A stretch of DNA of 44,576 bases from Lentisphaerae bacterium ADurb.BinA184 (GTDB lineage: Bacteria > Verrucomicrobiota > Lentisphaeria > Oligosphaerales > MVZH01), in assembly GCA_002068325.1 (NCBI GenBank), contig MVZH01000008.1:1-44576 (forward strand), read 5' to 3'. Below, piece after piece: positions 8,649-16,139 of this stretch. How positions within the stretch are numbered: the first letter of the stretch is position 1; each line of letters starts with the position of its first letter. The notes under the pieces are model-generated. The model had not been told where the DNA came from and made no database searches. It was given only the letters and a program-made list of their open reading frames with translations. Position numbers and translations under genes: made by a program.

Positions 8649-9548
8649 TCAGCTCAGGATGTGCTCGGCGATCAGTTCATGCACCAGCCCGGCAATGCCC
8701 TCGTCGGTGGGCGGAACCTGCTTCGACCCCTTGCCGGTGAGCACCACGCTCTGGATCGCCTTCACCTTGGTGGGCGAGCCGGCCATGCCGATGCGGTTCG
8801 GGTCAACGGCAAGGTCGCCGGCCGTCCATTCGTGAATCCACAGCCCGCGGCGCCGCAGGCTCGCCTCCTCCTCGGCCAGCACGTTGGCGTCCTCGTAGTC
8901 GCGGCCCCCGTGCCGGGCCAGGAGCTCGGAGCGGGTGACTGCGCGCTTGTACTGCATCAGCCGCCGGGCGCCGGCCGGCCGCGGCACGTTGGCCTCGGCC
9001 ACCACCGTCAGCAGGCAGGGCAGCGGCGACTCGATGATCTCGTAGCCGCCGTCGATCAGACAACGGCCGCGCAGCCGGCCCGCCTCGACGGATTCGACCT
9101 CGGCGACATAGATCAGCTGCGGGATGTTCAGCTTCTCGGCCAGCTGGGGCCCGACCTGGGCGGTGTCGCCGTCAATCGCCTGGCGCCCGCAGATGACCAA
9201 GTCGAAGGGGCCGGCCTTGCGCGCGGCCGCGGCCAGGGTGTAGCTGGTGGCGAGGGTGTCGGCGCCCGCAAACCGGCGGTCGGTCAGGAGGATGGACTCG
9301 TCGGCCCCCATGTACAGGGCGTGGCGGAGGATGTTGGCGGCCGCCGGCGGCCCCATGGTCGCCACCACCACCTTGCCGCCGTAGCGCTCACGCAGCGCCA
9401 ACGCCAGCTCGACCCCGTTGAGGTCCTCCGGGTTGAAGATCGCCGGCAACGCGGCACGGTTCACCGTCCCGTCGTCCTTCATCGCCTTGCCGGTGATATT
9501 CTTGGTGTCGGGGACCTGTTTGGCGAAGACCAGAATCGTCAGGCTCAC
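8649..9548 (-). CDS. etfB: Electron transfer flavoprotein beta subunit
   Basis: 299 residues, longer than the 250-265 of ordinary EtfB. It starts with GTG at 9548, preceded by GGAGG at 6 nt; the protein begins 'SLTILVFAKQVPDTKN', the standard ETF-beta N-terminus. 'NPEDLNGVELAL', 'ATMGPPAAANILRHALYMGAD' and 'CGRQAIDGDTAQVGP' follow the pattern of clostridial (Bcd-associated) EtfB proteins rather than mitochondrial ones. It binds AMP, or FAD in bifurcating members, and pairs with EtfA. It is the first gene of the etfB-etfA-acyl-CoA dehydrogenase operon. The 538-bp region upstream holds the hairpin cluster at 9730-10045. Confidence 0.95.
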   Translation of the reverse strand: MSLTILVFAKQVPDTKNITGKAMKDDGTVNRAALPAIFNPEDLNGVELALALRERYGGKVVVATMGPPAAANILRHALYMGADESILLTDRRFAGADTLATSYTLAAAARKAGPFDLVICGRQAIDGDTAQVGPQLAEKLNIPQLIYVAEVESVEAGRLRGRCLIDGGYEIIESPLPCLLTVVAEANVPRPAGARRLMQYKRAVTRSELLARHGGRDYEDANVLAEEEASLRRRGLWIHEWTAGDLAVDPNRIGMAGSPTKVKAIQSVVLTGKGSKQVPPTDEGIAGLVHELIAEHILS

Positions 9549-9729
9549 GGCAGCCCTCCGCCGGTTTCCGGCACTCGTTGCGGCTGTGGCGCGGCCCCGG
9601 CCACTGCCGGGGGGGCGCGTGTCAGCGTAATCCGGGCAGGACAAAGCTGGGAAATATACCCCCGCCTGATCCGTCCGCAACCGCTGCGCCAAAATGGCAC
9701 ACCGGGGCGTTGGTTTTTCCCACCCGCAA

Positions 9730-10045
9730 GTGCGTGAAAACAGCCGCCGGGGGAGGGTGGGCGTTTTCACGCACTCAAGCCACCTGTCCGCCCCGGATGT
9801 GCGTGAAAACAAGTCCTGGGAATGCCGGTGTTTTCACGCACTGTCGGCCAGTGCACCGGGGGTCGTTTTCACGCTTTGTCGGCTGCCCGCTGCGCCAAGA
9901 TGTGCGTGAAAACAGGGCTTGGCATGCCGGTGTTTTCACGCACTGTCGGCCGGTGCACCGGGGGTCGTTTTCACGCACTGTCGGCTGCCCGCTGCGCCAA
10001 GATGTGCGTGAAAACAGGGCTTGGCATGCCGGTGTGTTCACGCAC
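9730..10045. repeat. Cluster of long GTGCGTGAAAAC hairpins, 102-103-bp units
   Basis: Four hairpins share 12-bp arms GTGCGTGAAAAC and GTTTTCACGCAC, at 9730-9774 (21-nt loop), 9799-9841 (19), 9902-9943 (18) and 10004-10045 (18, one mismatch). The last three are spaced 103 and 102 bp and belong to near-identical units whose other half carries an unpaired GTTTTCACGC half-site (about 9865 and 9967). The cluster occupies the 538-bp gap between the pseudopilin stop and the etfB start, both on the minus strand. A diverged single copy lies at 43918. Arms this long without a following T-run argue against simple terminators; a REP-like family is more likely. Confidence 0.9.
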
Positions 10046-10086
10046 ATCCGGGGAGCGGAACGGTGGATCAGGGGCCGCGGGGAGGG

Positions 10087-11103
10087 TTACCACACGGGGG
10101 TGACATACTCGTACAGGCCCGTCCACAGCGAAGGCGTGAGTTTGTGGACGAAATCGCTCTGTCCGAGGCGGACGCGGCAGGTCTCCTCGCGAGTCAGGAA
10201 GGCGGTGCTGCCGTCGAAACTGGCAACGTTGATGCCGCGGCCATGGTACCAGACGGTGTTGGCGGCGCCCGGCGCCGCCGGGTCGTTCCAGCCGTAGGCG
10301 CCGGCACGGTCGAAGAGGATGGAGGCGCTGTCGTTGTAGTGTGCATTCTCGATCGCCGGATCCCACGGCGGCACGGCGTAGACCGGCATGACACGGTCGA
10401 GGAACAGGATCGAGCGCGCCGGGGTGTCCACCCGCGAGTACCGCATGGTCGGCATCTTGACGAAGGGCTGCGACCAGTGGGGATCGGCGTTGGGGTCGGC
10501 GACGCCCTGCAGTCCGTTGTAGCGGCTGCAGGCGTAGCCGTTCATCCCGTAGGAGAGGTTTGTGCGGATGGGGGGTGGGATCCGGAGGGCGGGGCCGCGG
10601 TACGACGGGCAGTCGAAGACCGTGGCCGGCCGCTGGTCGCGGGGCTGGCGGGGGATGTACTCGTCCATCATGAGGATGTTGGGCCAGATGCGTCCGCGGT
10701 CCCAGCCGCGGTCCGGGTGCACGTACCAGCCGCGCATGTCGGCGGGGATGTCGGTGCCGGCGGCCGGGCCGGTGGCGCCGGAATAATAGACGATGTAGCC
10801 TTGGGTTCCCCAGTCCACCCAGCTCTGCATCACCACGTGCGGGGCATAGGTGTCGTGGTCGCCGGCGAAGAGCGCCGATGCGGCGCCGATCTGGCGCAGG
10901 TTGCCGGCGCACAGCGAGATGCGGGCGCCCTCGCGGGCCCGAGCGAGAGACGGCGCGAGCAGGGAGGCCAGGATGGCGAGGATCGCCACGACGACGAGCA
11001 GTTCGATGAGGGTGAAGGCGTTCGCCCGCCTGCGCCTGGTGCGGGCGGCTTGTGGCACGCAGGCTTGGCGGGCGCCCACGGTTTGGCGGTCGGTTGGAGG
11101 CAT
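10087..11103 (-). CDS. Type II/IV pseudopilin-like protein with H-X9-DG motif
   Basis: 338 residues. A basic leader (about 29 residues ending Arg-Arg-Arg-Arg-Ala-Asn-Ala) is followed by [20 protein letters not shown], the prepilin cleavage/methylation signal: Phe30 would be +1 and Glu34 the +5 glutamate. The usual Gly at -1 is Ala. Near the C-terminus, His-(9 residues)-Asp-Gly in '[16 protein letters not shown]' matches the H-X9-DG motif of prepilin-type proteins common in Planctomycetes, Lentisphaerae and Verrucomicrobia. It is probably cleaved by a prepilin peptidase and held in the inner membrane. TTG at 11106 and ATG at 11103 are adjacent starts with no strong Shine-Dalgarno site; I chose ATG. 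No secretion-system gene adjoins it. Confidence 0.88.
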   Translation of the reverse strand: MPPTDRQTVGARQACVPQAARTRRRRANAFTLIELLVVVAILAILASLLAPSLARAREGARISLCAGNLRQIGAASALFAGDHDTYAPHVVMQSWVDWGTQGYIVYYSGATGPAAGTDIPADMRGWYVHPDRGWDRGRIWPNILMMDEYIPRQPRDQRPATVFDCPSYRGPALRIPPPIRTNLSYGMNGYACSRYNGLQGVADPNADPHWSQPFVKMPTMRYSRVDTPARSILFLDRVMPVYAVPPWDPAIENAHYNDSASILFDRAGAYGWNDPAAPGAANTVWYHGRGINVASFDGSTAFLTREETCRVRLGQSDFVHKLTPSLWTGLYEYVTPVW

Positions 11104-11375
11104 CAAGGCTACCGATCCGGTCTGTGCTCCTGGGCGCCGCGCGGAGGCGACGGCCCGTGTGACGGAACGCCACGCCAGACCATAGCGCCGTTCCGCCAGA
11201 CCGCGACCCGGAACCCGCGACGCCCCGACGACCCGACGACGCCGGCCGGCGCGGATCCGGCGATGCCGGCTCTCCGCGCGTGTCCGACCAGCGCCGGGCG
11301 TCTTGCCGGCGGCTGGTTCGCGCGTCGCGCGGCGCTACAGTACGCGATTGCTTCGGCAGAGACGGAGATTCTGCG

Positions 11376-13031
11376 ATGAAGACACTTCGTCAGAATGTCG
11401 CCGGCGAATGGTCGTTCACGTCGGGCGGTTCCTACGCCGATCCGGTCGGTGAGGTTGAGGTCACCGTGGTTTTCCGGCGTGAGGATGGCAGCGGGGAGTG
11501 GCGGGTGCCGGCGTTCTGGGCGGGGGGGCAGGAGTGGCGGGTGCGTTTTGCGTCGGGCGTTCCCGGTGTGTACCGCTTCCGCAGCGAGTGTTCCGGGCCG
11601 TCGGACTCGGGGTTGCATGGCCGGACGGGGAGTTGCCGCGTGGTGGAGTACGAGGGGGGCAACCCGCTGTACCGGCACGGGGGGGTTCACGTGGCCGCGG
11701 ATCGGCGGCACTTTGCGCACGCCGACGGCACCCCGTTCCTCTGGGTGGGCGACACGTGGTGGATGGGCCTGTGCAGCCGGCTGCCGTGGCCGCAGGGCTT
11801 CCGCACGCTGACCGCCGACCGCGTGGCGAAGGGCTTCACCGTCGTCCAGATCGTGGCCGGGCTGTATCCCGACATGCCAGCGTTCGACCCGCGCGGCGCC
11901 AACGAGGCGGGGTTCCCGTGGACGGAGGGCTTCGGGCAGATCAACCCCGCCTACTTCGACGCGGCCGACCGCCGCCTCCGGCACTTGGTCGAGGCCGGGT
12001 TGGTGCCCTGCATCGTCGGGTGCTGGGGTTACTACCTGCCGTGGCTGGGCATGGAGAAGATGCGGCGGCACTGGCGCTACCTGGTGGCCCGTTACGGCGC
12101 GTGGCCGGTGGTGTGGTGCCTGGCCGGCGAGGGGACCATGCCCTACTACCTGTCGGCCGACCCCGCCGCCGACGCCCGGTTGCAGAAGACGGGCTGGACC
12201 GAGCTGGCGGCCTGCGTGCGGTCGCTCGACGCCTTCGCGCGCCCCATCACCATCCATCCGAGCTGCAGCGCCCGGCAGTGCGTCACCGACGTCGGCGTGC
12301 TGGACTTCGACATGCTGCAAACCGGGCACGGCGACCGCGGTTCGCTGCCGAACACGGTCAAGCAGGTGAGTGTATCGTACCGGGCGACGCCGGTGATGCC
12401 GGTGGTTCTCGGCGAGGTGTGCTACGAGGGGATTGGCGGGTGTTGCGGGCCGGAGCTTCAGCGCTGGCTGTTCTGGGCGTGCATGCTGGGCGGGGCGGCC
12501 GGCTTCACCTATGGCGCCAACGGCATCTGGCAGGTGAACACGCGGCCGCAGCCCTACGGCCCGTCGCCGCACGGCATGACCTGGGGCAACACGCCGTGGG
12601 AAGAGGCGCACCGCCGTCCCGGCTCGGCCCAGGTCGGGCTGGGCGGGCGGCTGTTGTCACGCCTGCCGTGGTGGGAGATCGAGCCGCACCCGGAATGGGT
12701 CGAACCCGGCTGGAACGGATCGCTGGACGAGCAGCCGTTCACCTGCGGCCGGCATGACGTGCCGCTGGCGGCCGGGATACCGGGCCGGCTACGCATCATC
12801 TACTGTCCGCTGGGAACCGGCCTGCGGCGGGTCAAAGGGATTGAGGCCGGGGTGCGCTACCGAGTGTACCTTTTCGACCCGCTGACGGGGGCGGTGACGG
12901 CCGGCGGTGTGGCGGTCGCGGATGCGGATGGCGCCTGGACGCCGGCCATGCCTGGGCTGCCGGCGTGGTTCCCGCGCCCGATCTACCAGGACTGGGTGCT
13001 GGTGCTCACCGCGGACGGCGTGGAGCTGTAG
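11376..13031 (+). CDS. Apiosidase-like (DUF4038/GH140-type) glycoside hydrolase
   Basis: 551 residues in three parts: an N-terminal beta-domain of the DUF5060 kind (about 1-95, 'GEVEVTVVFRREDGSGEWRVPAFWAGGQEW'), a TIM-barrel DUF4038 domain (about 100-430) beginning 'GTPFLWVGDTWWMG', and a C-terminal beta-domain (about 455-551). Candidate catalytic acids are the Glu in 'WCLAGEG' (about 252) and in 'VVLGEVCYEG' (about 344). Family members release branched or side-chain sugars from plant polysaccharides. There is no signal peptide, so it may act on imported oligosaccharides. The ATG at 11376 has GGAG 8 nt upstream. It is divergent from the pseudopilin gene across 272 bp. Confidence 0.85.
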   Translation: MKTLRQNVAGEWSFTSGGSYADPVGEVEVTVVFRREDGSGEWRVPAFWAGGQEWRVRFASGVPGVYRFRSECSGPSDSGLHGRTGSCRVVEYEGGNPLYRHGGVHVAADRRHFAHADGTPFLWVGDTWWMGLCSRLPWPQGFRTLTADRVAKGFTVVQIVAGLYPDMPAFDPRGANEAGFPWTEGFGQINPAYFDAADRRLRHLVEAGLVPCIVGCWGYYLPWLGMEKMRRHWRYLVARYGAWPVVWCLAGEGTMPYYLSADPAADARLQKTGWTELAACVRSLDAFARPITIHPSCSARQCVTDVGVLDFDMLQTGHGDRGSLPNTVKQVSVSYRATPVMPVVLGEVCYEGIGGCCGPELQRWLFWACMLGGAAGFTYGANGIWQVNTRPQPYGPSPHGMTWGNTPWEEAHRRPGSAQVGLGGRLLSRLPWWEIEPHPEWVEPGWNGSLDEQPFTCGRHDVPLAAGIPGRLRIIYCPLGTGLRRVKGIEAGVRYRVYLFDPLTGAVTAGGVAVADADGAWTPAMPGLPAWFPRPIYQDWVLVLTADGVEL

Positions 13032-13039
13032 CCTGGGTT

Positions 13040-13210
13040 CTTCACAAAGAGGAGGCGGAGGCAACGAAGGGTTTGCGTTGCAGGGGGTTGCCACCCCACG
13101 TGCGGCTGGGCGGCGGGGAGACCGACGGCCCGCCCAGTGGTTTGTGTGGGCTGGTGCGAACCCATGGGACATGCCTCCGTCATCTCCGTTGCCTCGTTGT
13201 TCATGAATCT
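13040..13210. repeat. Degenerate inverted A/G-rich repeats upstream of hypF
   Basis: The plus strand at about 13040-13070 (TTCACAAAGAGGAGG, then GGAGGCAACGAAGG) resembles the minus strand of 13172-13205 (TTCATGAACAACGAGG, then GGAGATGACGGAGG). Together they form a loose inverted pair around about 100 bp, between the glycosidase and hypF. The match is imperfect, so this is a weak call. Confidence 0.35.
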
Positions 13211-13268
13211 GCTCAGGTCAGGCGCCGGGCGGAGGCCAGGCAGAAGGTTTCCCGCGAGACTTCTCCCC

Positions 13269-15653
13269 ATGTGTGCATGGATTCGGCAGACGGTTGAGCT
13301 TACCGGGGTGGTGCAGGGCGTCGGCCTCCGGCCGGCGGTCTACCGTCTTGCGCATGAGCGCGGGCTTGGGGGGTGGGTCTGCAACCGGGCCGGGCGTGTC
13401 ACCCTGTGTATCGAGGGGGAGGCGGGCGCGGTGGCGGCCTTTTTGGCGGAACTGCCCGGGCGCCTTCCGGCGCAGGCCCACATCGAGACGCTGACCGTGC
13501 AGTCTGAGGAGGCGGTGGAGCCAGGCGGGGGGGCGGGGGGCTTTGCCATCGTTGGCAGCGAAGGCGGGGATGGGGCGCGCGTGGCGCTGCCGGCCGACCT
13601 GGCGATGTGCCCGGCGTGCGAGGCGGAGGTTCTCGACCCCGCCAACCGTCGCTACGGCTATCCGTTCACCACCTGCACCGACTGCGGCCCGCGCTACACG
13701 GTGGTGACCGCGATGCCCTACGACCGCGAGCGCACGACGCTGGCCGCCTTTCCGCTCTGCCCGGAATGCCGGCGCGAGTATGCCGACCCGCGCGACCGCC
13801 GCTTCCATGCCGAGAGCATCGCCTGCCCGGCGTGCGGGCCGCGGCTCTGGCTGACAGGGGCGGTTGCGGGCGGCACGGTGGCGGATGGCATGGCCGCCCT
13901 GCGCCGGGCCCGCGCCGAACTGGCCGCCGGCGGAATTCTGGCCGTGCGCGGGCTGGGCGGCTACCATCTGGCCGTGGATGCCTTCAACCGGGCGGCCATC
14001 GAGCGCCTGCGCGAGCGCAAACACCGCCCCGACAAGCCGTTCGCGGTCATGGCGCGCGACCTGGCGGTGGCGGAGAGCCTCTGCCGTGTGCCGCCCGCCG
14101 CGGCGGCGCGGTTGCGGAGTCCGCAGGCGCCGATTGTGATCCTCGAGGTCGAGCCGGCCGCCGCGGCGGCGCGCGCCCTGCCGATGGAGCGGCTGTCGCC
14201 GGACGCCGGCACGCTCGCCCTCATGCTCCCCACGACCCCGCTGCACCGGCTCCTGCACACCCCGCTGGCCGGCGATCCGACCCCGCCCTTCGACCTGCTG
14301 GTCATGACCAGCGGCAACCGCGGCGGCGAACCCATCTGCATCACCAACGCGGAGGCCCGCGAGCGCCTTGCCGACATCGCCGACGCCTTCCTCGCCCACG
14401 ACCGCGAGATCAACCTGCGCAACGACGACTCGCTGTGCGCGCTGCAGGGCGGCGACGGCACGCCGCAGCTCTGGCGGCGGGCGCGCGGCTGCGCCCCCTC
14501 CCCCGTGCGGCTTCACCGTCCCCTGAAGGCCTGCGTACTGGCGATGGGTGCCGAGCTGAAGAACACGCTGGCGCTGGGGTACGAGGACGAGGTGGTGCTC
14601 TCTCCGCACGTCGGTGACCTCGAGACGCCCGAGGCCAACGACAGCTTCGAGCGGGTCGCCCGCTGCCTGCCGGAGTTCCTGTCGCGCCGGCCGGAGATCA
14701 TCGCGGTTGACCTGCATCCCGACATGCACTCGACGCGGGTCGGGCGCCGCCTGGCGCGCGAACGCGGGCTGCCCGTGGTGGCGGTGCAACACCATCACGC
14801 CCACGCCGCCTCGGTGATGGCGGAACATGGCTTGGACGAAGCGCTGGCCCTGGTCTTCGACGGCACCGGTCTGGGCCCCGACGGACGCATCTGGGGCGCG
14901 GAACTGCTGGCGGTTGATCCCGCTGGATACCAACGGCTTGCGACCTTCGCACCGGCGCCGCTGCCGGGCGGGGACGCGGCCGTGCGCGAGCCAGTCCGCC
15001 AACTCGTGGGCCGCCTGGAGAGGGGCGGTGTGGCGGCGGACGTCGCCTGGCTGGCGGCGCGCGGCGCGGCGCCGGAGACGGTCGAGGTCTGGCGCGCGCA
15101 GTGCCGGCGCCGTCTCAATGCCCCGGAGAGTCACGCCGCGGGGCGGCTCTTCGACACGTTTGCCGCCCTGCTCGGGGTGGCGCCGCGGCGGACGACGTAC
15201 GAGGGGCAGACCGCGATCCGCCTGGAGGGTGTCGCCGCCCGGCATCTGGCGGCCGGCGGGCGCGGCGGCGAGGCAATCCCCTGGCGCGTGCGCGAGGACG
15301 ACGGCCGGCTGATCGTGGACTGGACGCCCGCGTTTGCGGAGTTCGCAAATGTGGCGGGGCTGCCGACACGCGCCGGAAGCCTGGCCCTGGCGTTTCATCG
15401 GGCGGTTGCGGACTCCGCAATCGCCATGGTGGAGTATGCGGCGGAACGGACGGGGGCACGGCCGGTTGTGCTGAGCGGCGGCGTGTTTATGAACCGTATC
15501 CTCACCGCCTGGGTGCGGGAGGGACTGGCGGCGCGCGGGATGCGGACGCTCATTCACCGCGACGTGCCGCCGAATGATGGTGGGGTGGCGCTTGGGCAGG
15601 CGGTGGTCGGCGGGGCGCAGTCGTGGGAACAGCAGATGGCAGATGGCGGATAG
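13269..15653 (+). CDS. hypF: Carbamoyltransferase HypF ([NiFe]-hydrogenase maturation)
   Basis: 794 residues, complete. Acylphosphatase domain (1-90) with 'VQGVGLRP' (Arg21) and Asn39. Two C-x2-C-x18-C-x2-C zinc motifs: Cys114/117/136/139 and Cys164/167/186/189. A YrdC-like domain (about 195-380) and a Kae1-like C-terminal domain follow, with metal-binding His residues in QHHHAHAA (about 507-514), 'FDGTGLGPDGRIWGAE', 'LSGGVFMNRIL' and 'NDGGVALGQA'. HypF makes carbamoyl-adenylate from carbamoyl phosphate and ATP and transfers the carbamoyl group to HypE for the cyanide ligands of the active site. No hypA-E or hydrogenase gene lies in the window. The ATG at 13269 has no clear Shine-Dalgarno site but is right at the domain start. 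Three intragenic palindromes fall inside the gene. Confidence 0.95.
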   Translation: MCAWIRQTVELTGVVQGVGLRPAVYRLAHERGLGGWVCNRAGRVTLCIEGEAGAVAAFLAELPGRLPAQAHIETLTVQSEEAVEPGGGAGGFAIVGSEGGDGARVALPADLAMCPACEAEVLDPANRRYGYPFTTCTDCGPRYTVVTAMPYDRERTTLAAFPLCPECRREYADPRDRRFHAESIACPACGPRLWLTGAVAGGTVADGMAALRRARAELAAGGILAVRGLGGYHLAVDAFNRAAIERLRERKHRPDKPFAVMARDLAVAESLCRVPPAAAARLRSPQAPIVILEVEPAAAAARALPMERLSPDAGTLALMLPTTPLHRLLHTPLAGDPTPPFDLLVMTSGNRGGEPICITNAEARERLADIADAFLAHDREINLRNDDSLCALQGGDGTPQLWRRARGCAPSPVRLHRPLKACVLAMGAELKNTLALGYEDEVVLSPHVGDLETPEANDSFERVARCLPEFLSRRPEIIAVDLHPDMHSTRVGRRLARERGLPVVAVQHHHAHAASVMAEHGLDEALALVFDGTGLGPDGRIWGAELLAVDPAGYQRLATFAPAPLPGGDAAVREPVRQLVGRLERGGVAADVAWLAARGAAPETVEVWRAQCRRRLNAPESHAAGRLFDTFAALLGVAPRRTTYEGQTAIRLEGVAARHLAAGGRGGEAIPWRVREDDGRLIVDWTPAFAEFANVAGLPTRAGSLALAFHRAVADSAIAMVEYAAERTGARPVVLSGGVFMNRILTAWVREGLAARGMRTLIHRDVPPNDGGVALGQAVVGGAQSWEQQMADGG
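14113..14125. repeat. Intragenic palindrome TGCGGA-G-TCCGCA
   Basis: Perfect 6-bp arms, in the YrdC-like part of hypF. It is read in a different frame (Leu-Arg-Ser-Pro-Gln) from the other members, so the recurrence is of DNA, not of a peptide. Confidence 0.6.
15333..15349. repeat. Intragenic palindrome TTTGCGGA-G-TTCGCAAA
   Basis: 8-bp arms with one G-T mismatch around a central G, in the 3' part of hypF (Phe-Ala-Glu-Phe-Ala). Only 57 bp separate it from the next copy. Confidence 0.55.
15406..15420. repeat. Intragenic palindrome TTGCGGA-C-TCCGCAA
   Basis: Perfect 7-bp arms, in the 3' part of hypF (Val-Ala-Asp-Ser-Ala). Identical over 15 bp to the copy at 35759 in the giant secreted protein, which is read in the same frame. 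Confidence 0.65.
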
Positions 15654-15694
15654 AAAATAGCAAATAGCAAATAGCAAACAGAAAATGGCACATA
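15632..15694 (+). repeat. Array of nine heptamers, left arm of an inverted pair
   Basis: Nine consecutive 7-bp units: GCAGATG twice, GCGGATA, GAAAATA, GCAAATA twice, GCAAACA, GAAAATG, GCACATA. The array starts inside the last codons of hypF and contains its TAG stop. It is the inverse of the array at 16017-16072. Confidence 0.8.
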
Positions 15695-15781
15695 CAGGAT
15701 GCCGGACAGAACACACCACACGGCAGGCCCCGGACGACAGGCGGACGACAGGCGGACGACAGGCGGCGGGCGGACGGCCCC

Positions 15782-15920
15782 AAACAGGCGATCCTAAACG
15801 GCAGACGGGCGGCCCCAGAACGTCGGCAGGCGGACGGCCGCAGAACGTCGGCGGGCGGCCCCAAACAGGCGATCCTAAACGGCAGACGAGCGGCCCCAGA
15901 ACGTCGGCGGGCGGCCCCAG
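15782..15920. repeat. Imperfect 81-bp direct repeats between the heptamer arrays
   Basis: Two copies start at 15782 and 15863 (AAACAGGCGATCCTAAACGG), 81 bp apart, with internal AGAACGTCGG sub-repeats. Just upstream (about 15734-15770) an 11-bp unit GACAGGCGGAC is repeated three times. The 486 bp between hypF and the nucleotidase gene holds no credible gene. Confidence 0.75.
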
Positions 15921-16016
15921 GCGAACGGCAAACGTGGTTGACAGAATGGCGGGGTTGAACCTATTGGCCAGTGCGTTCCGACCGTGACTCCATTGCCCCC
16001 GGTTCTTGCGGTCTTG

Positions 16017-16072
16017 TCTGCCCTCTGCTATCTGCTATCTGCTATTTGCGATTTGCCATCTGCGATTTGGGA
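16017..16072 (-). repeat. Array of eight heptamers, right arm of an inverted pair
   Basis: Plus-strand units TCTGCCC, TCTGCTA three times, TTTGCGA, TTTGCCA, TCTGCGA, TTTGGGA. On the minus strand they read as CAGATAG/CAAATCG-type heptamers matching the array at 15632. It ends about 70 bp before the nucleotidase start. Confidence 0.78.
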
Positions 16073-16139
16073 CGCGTCGTCTGCCACCCCGGCCCCGCCA
16101 AAGCGGTGTTCGGGAACTTGGAGGTCATTGGATTCCGCC

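Noticed and set aside
9775..10103. Small Cys/Arg-rich open frames in the hairpin cluster
   Set aside because: They are translations of the repeated hairpin units on both strands.
13218..15719. An 833-codon minus-strand open frame opposite hypF
   Set aside because: Mirror of hypF; composition is Arg/Gly/Pro-rich and motif-free.
15984..16139. An upstream GTG start for the nucleotidase gene
   Set aside because: It would translate the heptamer repeat before a second hydrophobic segment; the signal peptide starts cleanly at 16140.
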